From the NCBI RefSeq assembly GCF_014236795.1, contig NZ_CP049017.1:1528001-1592000 (forward strand): a stretch of DNA of 64,000 bases. Reading direction: 5' to 3'. The notes under the pieces were generated by a model, which was not told the DNA's origin, did not search any database, and saw nothing but the letters and a program-made list of their open reading frames with translations. The translations under genes were made by a program, and so were the position numbers. Source of the stretch: Xanthomonas theicola (GTDB taxonomy: Bacteria; Pseudomonadota; Gammaproteobacteria; Xanthomonadales; Xanthomonadaceae). Below are positions 24,820 to 37,606 of this stretch, piece by piece (position 1 is the stretch's first letter; the number at the start of each line of letters is the position of its first letter).

Positions 24820-25042
24820 TTGCGCGGGCCGGGACGGCTGGCCGCCGACGGCCGCGTCATCGACGTAGCGGTCGAGTCGGCCACGACGGCCCCGGCGCGT
24901 TAGGGCGCTTTCGATCCAGGTGATGCCATTTGTGGGAGCGACTCCGCTGACTGCAAATACCCGAGTCGGAAATGTTCTAGCCGCGATGTTGAAGCGCCGC
25001 TTCGACCAGCCGCCGAGACAGCCCTTCCGTCAGCGTGCCGGT
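24820..25042 (+). pseudogene. decayed duplicate of an AraC gene 3' end, split by a MITE-like repeat
   Basis: From 24820 the sequence parallels 24588 onward of the intact AraC gene (GCCGCCGACGGCCGCGTCATC against GCCGCCGGCGACCGCATCATC), breaks at 24900 for an 81-base insert, then resumes at 24981 (CCGCGATGTTGAAGCGCC) and runs past the parental stop into a shared GTGCCGGTC. Frameshifts and substitutions have destroyed coding capacity. It is either an old tandem duplication of the neighbour's end or the stump of a second AraC gene. Confidence 0.7.
24900..24980 (+). repeat. MITE-like 81-bp repeat, copy A
   Basis: Shares most positions with the complement of 57093-57172, including the uninterrupted core TTGTGGGAGCGACTCCGCTG. 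Ends are imperfect inverted repeats (TTAGGGCGCTTTCGA and ...TCGGAAATGTTCTAG). Too short to encode a protein; it would need a transposase in trans. Confidence 0.75.
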
Positions 25043-25114
25043 CCGCTGACTGTGTCACGGTCCGGTCAGGTGCGCAGGCGCAGGATGCGCGCACCCCCCG
25101 ACTGGAGTACCGCC

Positions 25115-25429
25115 ATGACCCGTTCCCGCTCTCTCGCCGTGTGCCTGCTGCTGAGCCTGGGCGCCGCTCCGCTGTTGGCCGATGCCGCAACCAAGCCGCA
25201 GACCGCGCAGCAGTCGCTGATGGCCCAGTGCTCGGCCCAGAACAAGGGCAAGAAAGGCGACGACTACAAGGCCGCGCAGAAGGCGTGCCTCAGCGGCAGC
25301 ACTGCGGCGACGGCACCGGCCAATGCATCGCAGCAGCGGATGAAGGACTGCAATGCGCAGGCCGCGACGCAGAAGCTGCAGGGCGATGCACGCAAGACCT
25401 TCATGAGCGGTTGCCTGAAGAAGCAGTGA
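25115..25429 (+). CDS. psiF: PsiF-repeat periplasmic protein
   Basis: 104 residues from ATG 25115 behind GGAG; the upstream in-frame region has no signal-like sequence. A signal peptide (LLLSLGAAPLLADAA) is followed by two PsiF repeats, QSLMAQCSAQNKGKKGDDY...ACLS and QQRMKDCNAQAATQKLQGDAR...GCLKK, each with two conserved cysteines. psiF was named for phosphate-starvation induction in E. coli; its biochemical role is unknown. No clear Pho box was found upstream. Confidence 0.88.
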   Translation: MTRSRSLAVCLLLSLGAAPLLADAATKPQTAQQSLMAQCSAQNKGKKGDDYKAAQKACLSGSTAATAPANASQQRMKDCNAQAATQKLQGDARKTFMSGCLKKQ

Positions 25430-25476
25430 TCGGTCGGCGGCACCGAACCGAAGCGACGCCGCCCCGCCAGGATCTG

Positions 25477-26607
25477 TCATCGGCTCCCGAGCAGACCGCT
25501 CGGGACGCGGGGACTGCCCGGCGCCGGGGCCTCGGCCGCCGCATCGGCCGGTACCGCGTGTTCGCTCGCCGCCACAGCATGCTCGACCGGGACATGCTCG
25601 ACAGGAATCGGCACATAGTCCTCGCTGAAGGCGACCTCGCCCGGCGTCCATCCGGCACGGCGCCGCACCGCGCCCCAGAACCGCTTCAATCCCTCCAGTT
25701 GCAACGCCACCAGCCCAAGCTCGTTGTCGCGGTCCACCATCGGATCGCCGACCCCGGTAGGACGCAACGGCTCGCCGTACAACGCGGTGCCGAACAGCAC
25801 ATCCCAGCACGCGAACACCTGGCCGAAATTGCAGTTGTGCAGGCTCGGCCGCTGCGGGTCCACGCGCATGTGGTGCAGGCGATGGAAACGCGGATCGACC
25901 AGGATCTTCTCCAGCACCGGCCCGAACCCGAAGCGCACGTTGGCGTGCGACAGGTTCTGCACCAGTTCGCCGAGCAGCATCAACCAGGCGAACTCGTCGG
26001 CGGCGATGCCGAACGCCACCCCCGCCGCGGCCAGCACGAACGATTGCAGCGCGCCGTCCAAGTAGTTGCTGCGGTCGTTGGCCCAGCAGCTGAGCTGGCG
26101 CTGGCTGTGGTGCATGCTGTGCATCGCCCACCACCACGGCAGCCAGTGCTGCACCCGGTGCATCCAGTAGTAGGTGAAGTCGTAGGCCAGGTAGTACAGC
26201 ACGAACAAGGCCAGCGGATGCCGGTCCAGCCACGGCCACGCATGGCGCAGGCCGAACGCCGGCGCCGCCGCGGCGCTGGCATCGGCGCCGCCCAGCGCAT
26301 TGGCCACCGGCGTCAGGATCAGGAACGAAAACAGCGGGAACACCCCGACCAGCATCAGCCAAGTGTAGTGGAAGTCGATCCTGGCAAGGCGCTGGTGCTC
26401 CCAGCGCTCGGCCGGCCACAGGCTTTCCAGCGGGCGGAACAGCACGCCGATGATGCACAGCTGCAGGGCCGCGATCAGCAACGCCGCGGCGATCTCGCGT
26501 GGATCGTCGCTGAGCCCGGTCAGGTGCAGCGCCGCCAGCAGCGGCGCCACCGCATGGTCGGCCATCGCGGCGACCACGACCGACCAGGCATGCGGGATGG
26601 ACAACAT
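25477..26607 (-). CDS. fatty acid hydroxylase (sterol desaturase) superfamily protein
   Basis: 376 residues from ATG 26607, with AGGAG 8 bases upstream. Four or more hydrophobic segments surround a di-iron histidine set: HRVQH, HSMHHSQ and HRLHHMRVDP, with a further His in LSHANVRFG and HNCNFGQ. This is the integral-membrane hydroxylase pattern that oxidises lipid chains with O2. The C-terminal 60 residues are an extra Ala/Val/Pro-rich tail. Substrate unknown. It stands alone between psiF and metY. Confidence 0.82.
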   Translation of the reverse strand: MLSIPHAWSVVVAAMADHAVAPLLAALHLTGLSDDPREIAAALLIAALQLCIIGVLFRPLESLWPAERWEHQRLARIDFHYTWLMLVGVFPLFSFLILTPVANALGGADASAAAAPAFGLRHAWPWLDRHPLALFVLYYLAYDFTYYWMHRVQHWLPWWWAMHSMHHSQRQLSCWANDRSNYLDGALQSFVLAAAGVAFGIAADEFAWLMLLGELVQNLSHANVRFGFGPVLEKILVDPRFHRLHHMRVDPQRPSLHNCNFGQVFACWDVLFGTALYGEPLRPTGVGDPMVDRDNELGLVALQLEGLKRFWGAVRRRAGWTPGEVAFSEDYVPIPVEHVPVEHAVAASEHAVPADAAAEAPAPGSPRVPSGLLGSR

Positions 26608-26944
26608 GGCGAGAGCTCCTGACCTGAGGACATGGCAATGCCGGCACGGTGGCCGCGCACACGGGCGTGCCCGGCCAGCCCGCAGCAGGTCGCGCCGACA
26701 GCGGCCCGGCGGGCCATGCCTGGCAGGCCGTCCGCGGCGCGGCCTGACCGCCCAGCCTGGCGCGACGCCATGCACCCCCGCCGACGGCACGCCAGACCCA
26801 ATGCGGCCTGCTCGGGATGGATGACACGTGCTAGCGTGGCGCCGCATCCTTTCGCCTAGCTGTCCGCTGCCGCCGCGCGCACCATGGCATGCGTCGCGGC
26901 AGCGGCGCCCAGGGCCACCGCTGCGGCGCGCGCTCCTGTCCGGG
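26608..26944. other. intergenic, no gene seen
   Basis: GC-rich spacer upstream of the hydroxylase and downstream of the metY pseudogene. Frames here are compositional shadows; no RNA gene or clear terminator was found. Confidence 0.5.
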
Positions 26945-31330
<4,386 letters not shown>

Positions 31331-31377
31331 CGGGAAGTTCCTCTGAAAGGGAGGCCGGCCGCGCCGGCATGCTAGTC

Positions 31378-31405
31378 AGATGCGGTTGGGGCGGCGTGTT
31401 TCAAG
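31378..31405 (-). promoter_or_regulatory. heat-shock (sigma-32) promoter of clpB
   Basis: On the minus strand, CTTGAAA (31405-31399), a 13-base spacer and CCGCATCT (31385-31378). This matches the CTTGAAA-N13-CCCCATnT consensus with one or two changes and lies 48 bases before the clpB start. Confidence 0.85.
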
Positions 31406-31568
31406 GCCGCAGCGCCCGCTGTATCCGCAGCCACCGGGTCCGCGACGTACCCCGCGGAGCGGCCACGCCGCCACGCCGCGCCCCCGCAGCGGTCGCGGCC
31501 TGGTCACACGCCGCTACCTGTGCAGCGCCTACCCTGGCGCTTGCGAACCTTCCCGCACAGGAACCGCC

Positions 31569-32273
31569 ATGCGCTACGACCTCTATTACTGGACCGGCAT
31601 CCAGGGCCGCGGCGAGTTCGTGCGGCTGGCGCTGGAGGATGCCGGCGCGGCCTACCGCGACGTGGCCCGCGAGGAAGGCGACGCGGCCATGCAGCCCTTC
31701 CTCGACGGCGCGCAGCCGGGTGCGCGGCCGTTCGCGCCGCCGTTCCTGAAGGCCGGACGGCTGGTGATCGCGCAGGTCGCCAACATCCTGCATTACCTGG
31801 GCCCGCCGCTGGGGCTGGTGCCGGACGGCGAGTCGCGGCGCACACAAGCGCTGCAGTTGCAGCTGACCATCGCCGATCTGGTGACCGAGATCCACGACAG
31901 CCACCATCCCGTCGCCAGCGCGCTGTACTACGAAGACCAGAAGCCCGAAGCGCGGCGCCGCGCCGAGGATCTGCGCACGCAGCGGCTGCCGAAGTTCCTG
32001 GGCTACTTCGAGCAGGTGCTGGGCCAGGGCGGGGGGCGCCATGCGGTGCGCGAGCACTCCTACGTGGACCTGTCGCTGTTCCAGCTGATGAGCGGGCTGG
32101 ACTACGCCTTCCCCAACGCGATGAAGAAACTCTCGCCGAAGCTGCCGCAGCTGCGCACCCTGCAGCAGCGCGTGTCCGAACGTCCCGGCGTCGCGGCCTA
32201 CCTGGCCTCGGCGCGACGCCTGCCGTTCAACGACAACGGGATTTTCCGGCGTTATCCGGAGCTGGATGGGTGA
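31569..32273 (+). CDS. glutathione S-transferase family protein
   Basis: 234 residues from ATG 31569 behind AGGAA. The N-terminal thioredoxin-like part (MRYDLYYWTGIQGRGEFVRL, then VIAQVANILHYLG with the cis-Pro/Glu-Ser-type glutathione contact replaced by AQVAN) is followed by an all-helical C-terminal domain with YVDLSLFQLMSGL. The end RRLPFNDNGIFRRYPELD is typical of xanthomonad members related to sigma-type GSTs. Cytosolic detoxification or reductase activity is inferred; substrate unknown. Divergent from clpB. Confidence 0.85.
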   Translation: MRYDLYYWTGIQGRGEFVRLALEDAGAAYRDVAREEGDAAMQPFLDGAQPGARPFAPPFLKAGRLVIAQVANILHYLGPPLGLVPDGESRRTQALQLQLTIADLVTEIHDSHHPVASALYYEDQKPEARRRAEDLRTQRLPKFLGYFEQVLGQGGGRHAVREHSYVDLSLFQLMSGLDYAFPNAMKKLSPKLPQLRTLQQRVSERPGVAAYLASARRLPFNDNGIFRRYPELDG

Positions 32274-32350
32274 TGCGTGGCGGCACGCGGTCTAGATGGA
32301 GGATCGCGGGGTCCGCGTTCGGGCCAAGCAGCAGCATGATGCCTCCTGTG

Positions 32351-32410
32351 GGAGCGACTTCAGTCGCGACGGGCTTTGCAGGTAATGCCCGTCGCGACTG
32401 AAGTCGCTCC
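32351..32410. repeat. REP-type palindrome, 24-bp perfect arms
   Basis: Arms 32351-32374 and 32387-32410 are exact complements (GGAGCGACTTCAGTCGCGAC...), with a 12-base loop. The GTGGGAGCGACTTCAGTCGCGACGG type is an abundant intergenic REP/BIME in xanthomonads and relatives, spread by RAYT transposases. It lies between the convergent GST and DUF3014 genes, where it could end both transcripts. Confidence 0.85.
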
Positions 32411-32481
32411 TCCATGCGCCCTGCAACGCTGCGCAAGACGGCCCACAACGACGGTACCGAAGCCAGCCGAGGTGGTGGCCC

Positions 32482-33321
32482 TCAGGGCCGGATCAACACC
32501 GCACGGATCGCCTGCAACTGCTTGCGCACCGCCTCGGCCTGCGCCGGTCGCAGACGCAGCAGCGCCTTCTGCCCGACCGACAGCGACTCCAGGGCCGGAT
32601 CGACGAAGCGGTACTTGCCGGTGCGCGCATCGGCGACCACGGCCGGCGGCGACGGCGGCCGCGGCCGCGGCGCCTGCAGCAGATGGTCGATCACCTGCAC
32701 CAGGCGGTCGTTGAAGCAGCCCCGGGGATAGCCCAGTTCCACGTACGCCTGCTGGAACAAGGGATAGAAGCGCCGGTAAACGGCCACCATGGCGCCGGCA
32801 TCGGCCTGGGTGAAGGCCTGCACGTACGGGGCGTAGCGCTGCGCGTTGGCCTCGGCGATGGTGCTGGCGCCGGCCGCATCGGTGGCGACCTGCAGTTGCC
32901 CGGGGACCGGTTTCAATGCCAGGGTGCGCGCGGCGCTGCGGCGCTGCGGCAGGTTGTCGATCATCGTCACCGCGCGCTGGATCGGATGGTCGCCGATCAA
33001 CAGCGTCAGCGGTGCCTCGCTGCCTGCCAGCGTCGCCAGTTCGGCCCGCGCCGCCGTGTCGCTGTCGGCCAGCGCGGGGATCGCCGCATCGGCCGCGGCG
33101 GCAGGATCGATCGGATGCTGGATCGGCGGCGGCGACGCGGCCGGTGCCGCCGCGGGCGCGGGCGGCGCCGCGCTAGAAACAGATGCCGGCGCCACCATGG
33201 TCGGTGCAGGCTCGGCACTGCGCAGCAGCGCGCTCAGGTTGTCGCAGAACAGCCACGACGCGGCAGCGATCACCAGCACAGCGACCAGGATCCAGGGCCA
33301 GAACGAATGACGCGGCTGCAT
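32482..33321 (-). CDS. DUF3014 membrane-anchored protein
   Basis: 279 residues from ATG 33321 behind GGAG. One N-terminal membrane segment (FWPWILVAVLVIAAASWLF) is followed by an Ala/Pro linker to about 80 and the DUF3014 domain, with YVQAFTQADAGAMVAVYRRF and QAYVELGYPRGCFNDRLVQV as its best conserved part. Probably anchored in the inner membrane with the domain in the periplasm. Function unknown. It follows the LprI-like pseudogene in the same direction. Confidence 0.8.
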   Translation of the reverse strand: MQPRHSFWPWILVAVLVIAAASWLFCDNLSALLRSAEPAPTMVAPASVSSAAPPAPAAAPAASPPPIQHPIDPAAAADAAIPALADSDTAARAELATLAGSEAPLTLLIGDHPIQRAVTMIDNLPQRRSAARTLALKPVPGQLQVATDAAGASTIAEANAQRYAPYVQAFTQADAGAMVAVYRRFYPLFQQAYVELGYPRGCFNDRLVQVIDHLLQAPRPRPPSPPAVVADARTGKYRFVDPALESLSVGQKALLRLRPAQAEAVRKQLQAIRAVLIRP

Positions 33322-33329
33322 GGCGTCCG

Positions 33330-34640
33330 GTTCTCCGTTGAACAGTGGCAGGTGCGACCGCCACGGCCATCGCCGGTTCCAATGCGGGACGGCCAGCGTT
33401 CAGCCTCTGCGCGCTGGCGCTGCGCCGCGCCTCGAGCAAGCGACGCCAGCCTTCGGGTCCCTTGCCGAAGGCGATACGCGCCTCGACCCACTTCGCGACG
33501 AGAGCGGCGGCTACGTGCTCGGCCTGCGCCGCCGGCATGGACGTGTGTTCGATCATCCAACGCGCGGTGACCTCGCGCGCCGGCTGCAAGGCGGCCAATG
33601 CCGCCTTGCGATCGGCGTCCGGCCACAGGCTCGCGTCGTGCCAAGCCGCGATGGCGGCCGTCGGATCGCCCGGCGGCTCGGCGCCCTTGGGCTGCTTCAG
33701 CAACAACAGCGGCGACACCGCGGCCTGCAACGACAGCCGCCGCCATCCGGCGAAATCCGCATAGCGCATCGTGCCGGCATCGTCGGACACGCGCTCCACT
33801 AGGCTGCGGAACGCCTGGTGCAATTGCTCCCATGCGGGTTGATCGAACAGGCCGGGCAACGGCCGGCAAATCGGTGCGGAAAGATCGCGACTGGAACCGT
33901 ACAGCGGCCCCATGGCGTCGTAGGCCGCCTCGCCCTGCTGAGCGAATACGAAGCAATGCACGTAGGGACGCGGATTCGGCGGCTTGGCGGCGTGCTCCGT
34001 GTAGCCGCTGCGCTCGATCCACAGCCGCAGCAGGCTCAGATCGCGCGCTTCTTCGTCCTGTCGGCTGGCCGGCTCGGCGACGTCGGGCATCCCGGCGGAC
34101 ACCGAGTCTTGCCGGCGCAGCGCGGCGCTCGCAGACGCAAGCCGGGCACGCGCTTCGGGCGCGCCGACCTCGGCCGCCGACAACGAAGCGATGCAGGTAC
34201 ACCAGCCAGGCCGAGGCCAGGCCGCCGTCGTAGTCGCGCAATTGCGCCGCCGCCGCGGCCGGCGTGGCGGGAATGGCGGCGACGATGCGATCAAAGCGCG
34301 CCGCCTGCGGCGCGAACCGGCTGTCCAGCGCGCGCACCTGCGCCTCGATCCGCCTGCTTCAGGCAGGCGCCCGGATCGGGCTGGACCAGGCAGCGGTCGC
34401 GCTGCGCCAACCAGGTGTTGCGCGCTGCGCACGCTTTGCCGCTGCGCAGCCGGCACCACCGCCACGCGCGCCGCCTAGCGCCGGGCCAGCGGCGTCCGAT
34501 CGCTGGTCCGTGCACAACAGTCGCTCGACCGCACTGGACGCCTTGGCGCAGTCGAACGACACCGCCCTGGCGGCGGGCGTCTACGCCAGCGCCAACGCGC
34601 GCTCACGCACAGGCTGCCGGTCTCGTCCATTCCGCCCTCC
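33330..34640 (-). pseudogene. LprI-domain (DUF1311-like) protein gene, multiply disrupted
   Basis: Pieces of one protein occur in three minus-strand frames: signal-peptide tail ALALA, an amber codon, TPAARAVSFDCAKASSAVER with LLCTDQR (about 34590-34500), NTWLAQRDRCLVQPDPGACL (about 34430-34370), LDSRFAPQAARFDRIVAAIP...LRDYDGGLASAWLVYLHRFV (34337-34180), and RDLSLLRLWIERSGYTEHA...VAKWVEARIAFGKGPEGWRRL (34060-33440). The N-terminal Cys-rich part resembles the lysozyme-inhibitor LprI family; the rest is an unnamed domain. At least one nonsense codon and two or three frameshifts make it a pseudogene. End points are approximate. Confidence 0.7.
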
Positions 34641-34679
34641 GCGCGCGCCGGCGCGATGCCGGCGCCGATTGTTGCGCCG

Positions 34680-36278
34680 TCAGTCCACCAGCACCGCGCG
34701 CGGCTTCTGCAGCGACAGCAGGCCGAGCAGCGCGGCCAGGGCCACGTAGCCGCCGGCCAATTGCCAGGCGATCAGCTTGGGCAGGCCGCTCAGCGTGCAC
34801 GGCAGGTAGATGCCGCCGCGCGGATCCACCGAGTGGATCAGGCCAAACAGGGTCAATCCGGCCGCCACCAGCAGGAACGCCGCGGCGCGGCGCAAACGCC
34901 CGTCCACCATCGCCGCCACCGCCGCGATCCACAGCATCGCGGTGATGATGAAGCCGTTGCCCAGGGTGAAGATCACCGCCAGTTCGGGCAGCCCATGGCC
35001 GTCCAGGGTGGTGGTCAGCGCGGCCAGCTTGTCCGGCGGGATCCAGCCCGGCGCCTTGATCGCCAGCAGGTAGGCCACCGACGGCAGGAAGCCCAGCACC
35101 ATCGCGCCGGCATGGCGCTTGGGCGTGGCCTGGAACGCCTGCGTGGTGATGTCGATGGCCACGTACACGATGATCGGCGCCAGCACCGCCAGCGGCAGCC
35201 ATTGCACCAGCCCGGCGACCAGGCCGAGCATGCCGCCCAGGCCGATGAACAGCCCGGTCAGCAGCGTGTAGCCGCTGCGCGCGCCCATGTGCTTGTAGGC
35301 CGGCTGGCCGATGTAGGGCGTGGTCTGGGCGACGCCGCCGCAGATGCCGGCGACCAGCGTCGAGCAGGCTTCGACCAGCAGGATGTCGCGGGTGCGGTAG
35401 TCGTCGCCGGCGGCGCGCGCGCTCTCGCTGACGTTGATGCCGCCGACCACCATCAGCAGGCCGAACGGCAGCAGCAGCGGCAACAGCGGCACCGCGTCGG
35501 CCAGGCCGGCGACGAAGCTCAGGCTCGGCCACGGCAGCACCAGCTGCGGCGCCACCCATTGCGGCGCCTGGGCGCCGGGGATGCCGAAACCGGCGGCATT
35601 GGACCAGTAGTACAGGCCGGTGCCGAGCACCAGCGCCAGCGGCACCCCGGGCACGCCGTACGGCAACCGGCCCTTGGCGATCAGCACGTACAGCAGCAGG
35701 CCCAGCACGACCAGGCCGACCAGCGGCGAGCGCAGCGTCTCCAGCAACGGCAAAAAGCCCATCAGCACCAGCGCGATGCCGGCGATCGAGCCGAGCAGCG
35801 CCGCGCGCGGCAAGGCGCGGGCGACCGCGTCGCCGAAGAACGACAGCATGGTCTTCAGCGCGCCCATCACCACCAGCGCGGCCATGCCCAGGTGCCAGGT
35901 GGCGAGCGCCGCGGCCTGCGGGTCCAGGCCCTGCTGCTTGTAGCGCACGAACGCCGGGCCGAGCACCAGCAGCGCCATGCCGATGCTGGTCGGCGCGTCC
36001 AGGCCCAGCGGCATCGCGGTGACGTCGCTGCGCCCGCTGCGCGCGGCCAGCCGGCGCGCCATCCACGTGTACAGCAGATTGCCGATCAGCACGCCGAACG
36101 CGGTGCCGGGGATCATCCGCGTGTAGATGACCTCGGCCGGGAACTGGAACAGGCCGATCAGGGCCGCGCTGATGAAGCCGAGGATCGACAGGTTGTCGAG
36201 CACCAGGCCGAAGAAGCCGTTGAGGTCGCCGGCAACGAACCAGCGCGGGCGCGACGAAGGAGGAGCGGTGCTGGGCAT
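34680..36278 (-). CDS. NCS2-family permease
   Basis: 532 residues from ATG 36278 (MPSTAPPSSRPRWFVAGDL). The frame is open to 36449 and ATG 36358 is possible, but homology begins near RWFVAGDLNGFFGLVLDNL. About 12 to 14 hydrophobic segments with the NCS2/SulP-like pattern (GVAQTTPYIGQPAYKHMGAR in the central binding region). Members move purines, pyrimidines or other solutes with protons. This subgroup lacks a known substrate. It stands alone; the C-terminus reads QKPRAVLVD. Confidence 0.8.
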   Translation of the reverse strand: MPSTAPPSSRPRWFVAGDLNGFFGLVLDNLSILGFISAALIGLFQFPAEVIYTRMIPGTAFGVLIGNLLYTWMARRLAARSGRSDVTAMPLGLDAPTSIGMALLVLGPAFVRYKQQGLDPQAAALATWHLGMAALVVMGALKTMLSFFGDAVARALPRAALLGSIAGIALVLMGFLPLLETLRSPLVGLVVLGLLLYVLIAKGRLPYGVPGVPLALVLGTGLYYWSNAAGFGIPGAQAPQWVAPQLVLPWPSLSFVAGLADAVPLLPLLLPFGLLMVVGGINVSESARAAGDDYRTRDILLVEACSTLVAGICGGVAQTTPYIGQPAYKHMGARSGYTLLTGLFIGLGGMLGLVAGLVQWLPLAVLAPIIVYVAIDITTQAFQATPKRHAGAMVLGFLPSVAYLLAIKAPGWIPPDKLAALTTTLDGHGLPELAVIFTLGNGFIITAMLWIAAVAAMVDGRLRRAAAFLLVAAGLTLFGLIHSVDPRGGIYLPCTLSGLPKLIAWQLAGGYVALAALLGLLSLQKPRAVLVD

Positions 36279-36384
36279 GCGGGCGATGGCGGCGTGGGGG
36301 TCGATGGATGGTAATGGAAGCAGCGCGGCCGGATTGGCGCGCAGGCAGGGATGCAGCATCCCGGCCTGCGCATCCGCGCCGCGG

Positions 36385-36897
36385 CTACAGTTGCAGATGC
36401 AGGAACTGGTTGAACGTGGTCGGCACGTAGTCGGCGAACGCCGGTCCATCGCGGAAGCCGCGGCGCCGGTACAAGGCCAGTGCCGCGTCGAACGCCGGGC
36501 CGCTGCCGGTCTCCAGGCTCAGCCGGCGCAGGCCCGCGGCGCGCGCGGCGGCCACGATGTGCTCCAGCAGGGCCGCAGCCGCGCCCTGGCGCAGGAAGTG
36601 CGGATGGGTCCGCATCGACTTCAGCTCGCCGCCGCCATCGTCCAGCACGCGCAACGCGCCGACTGCGGCTAGCGCATCGCCGCGCCAGACGCTCCACACG
36701 GTCACGTTCGCGCGTTGCAGTCCGGACAGGTCCAGCGCATGGACGCTGCCCGGCGGCGACTGCGCATGCATCTGCTGCAGGTGGTACTCCAGCAGCGCAC
36801 GCACCGCCTCGCCGGAAAGATCATCCTGGCCGATCGCGAACGTCGCTGCTCCTGCCTTTCCGGGTCCCGAGTCCCCGGTCCCCGGTCCCGCCGTCAA
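36385..36897 (-). CDS. GNAT family N-acetyltransferase
   Basis: 170 residues from a TTG at 36897, chosen because GGAGGT lies 6 bases upstream and the TTGA overlaps the stop of the preceding gene. The first 20 codons are built from a GGGACCGGG-type heptamer repeat; the domain begins at FAIGQDDLSGEAVRAL. GNAT features: VWRGDALAAVGALRVL, ELKSMRTHPHFLRQGAAAALLEH (the acetyl-CoA loop, R/QGAAAALL) and LYRRRGFRDGPAFADY. Closest in pattern to small YjaB/ElaA-like acetyltransferases; substrate unknown. Probably translationally coupled to the DUF3574 gene. Confidence 0.82.
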   Translation of the reverse strand: MTAGPGTGDSGPGKAGAATFAIGQDDLSGEAVRALLEYHLQQMHAQSPPGSVHALDLSGLQRANVTVWSVWRGDALAAVGALRVLDDGGGELKSMRTHPHFLRQGAAAALLEHIVAAARAAGLRRLSLETGSGPAFDAALALYRRRGFRDGPAFADYVPTTFNQFLHLQL

Positions 36898-37373
36898 AAC
36901 GACACCTCCACCGGCTGCCGCGACCACAGCACCGACTGGTGCCCGGTCGCCTGCTTCCACGCCAGCCGGATCGCCTCGATGTCGGCGCGGCGCTGCGGCG
37001 TGTCCTCGTGCAGGATCACCAGCACCTTGGTGTTGAGCCGGTTCGGCTCCTTGGCGCCGCGGAACAGCCACTGCCCGTAGGCGTCGAACACGGTCAGGCC
37101 GTCGGGGAAACGCGGCGTGACCTGCTTGTCCAGGAACGCGCGCCATTGCGCCTCGCTGATCGGCTCGGCCTGTGGCCGATCAGCCGGACCGCTCTCCTCG
37201 CCGACCCCGAAATACAGCTCGCTGCGCACCCAGCCGCTGGCCTGCGCCGGCCGCGCGGCATCGCCCTGCAGCGCGGCGCCGACGGTGGCCGGCGCGGTGG
37301 AAGCGGACGACGCCACGCCGGCGCAGGCGGTCAGGGCCAGGAACACGGCAAGCACGGGGGCACGCAGCAGCAT
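36894..37373 (-). CDS. DUF3574 lipoprotein
   Basis: 159 residues from ATG 37373. The signal peptide ends in a lipobox, LTAC, near residue 17, so the protein should be lipid-anchored. DUF3574 pattern: RSELYFGVGEESGP, WRAFLDKQVTPRFPDGLTVFDAYGQW and TKVLVILHEDTPQ. Function unknown. First gene of a two-gene unit with the acetyltransferase (stop/start overlap TTGA). Confidence 0.82.
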   Translation of the reverse strand: MLLRAPVLAVFLALTACAGVASSASTAPATVGAALQGDAARPAQASGWVRSELYFGVGEESGPADRPQAEPISEAQWRAFLDKQVTPRFPDGLTVFDAYGQWLFRGAKEPNRLNTKVLVILHEDTPQRRADIEAIRLAWKQATGHQSVLWSRQPVEVSF

Positions 37374-37606
37374 CGGCAGGTCTCGGAAGTGGAACGGAAG
37401 GACGGGATGGTAGGCGACCGCGGCAGCGCGCGCCCGATAAGCGTAGGGCATCAGCCCATGCCGAACGCGGCGGACCGGGCGGCCCACGGCCGCGTTAACG
37501 GTAAGATCTCGCTTCATCCGGATGGATGTACCCGAAATGCATTCCGCCTGCGCGGCACGGACCACCGCTGCAGCCGGGCGTTGCGCCACTGCAGGAGAGA
37601 GCCCCC

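Noticed and set aside
25020..25114. Pho box upstream of psiF
   Set aside because: CTGTGTCACGG was considered, but there is no second half-site at the proper 11-base spacing.
25477..26847. Longer 456-residue version of the fatty acid hydroxylase
   Set aside because: The extra N-terminus is low-complexity and lacks a ribosome site, while ATG 26607 has AGGAG and the family start.
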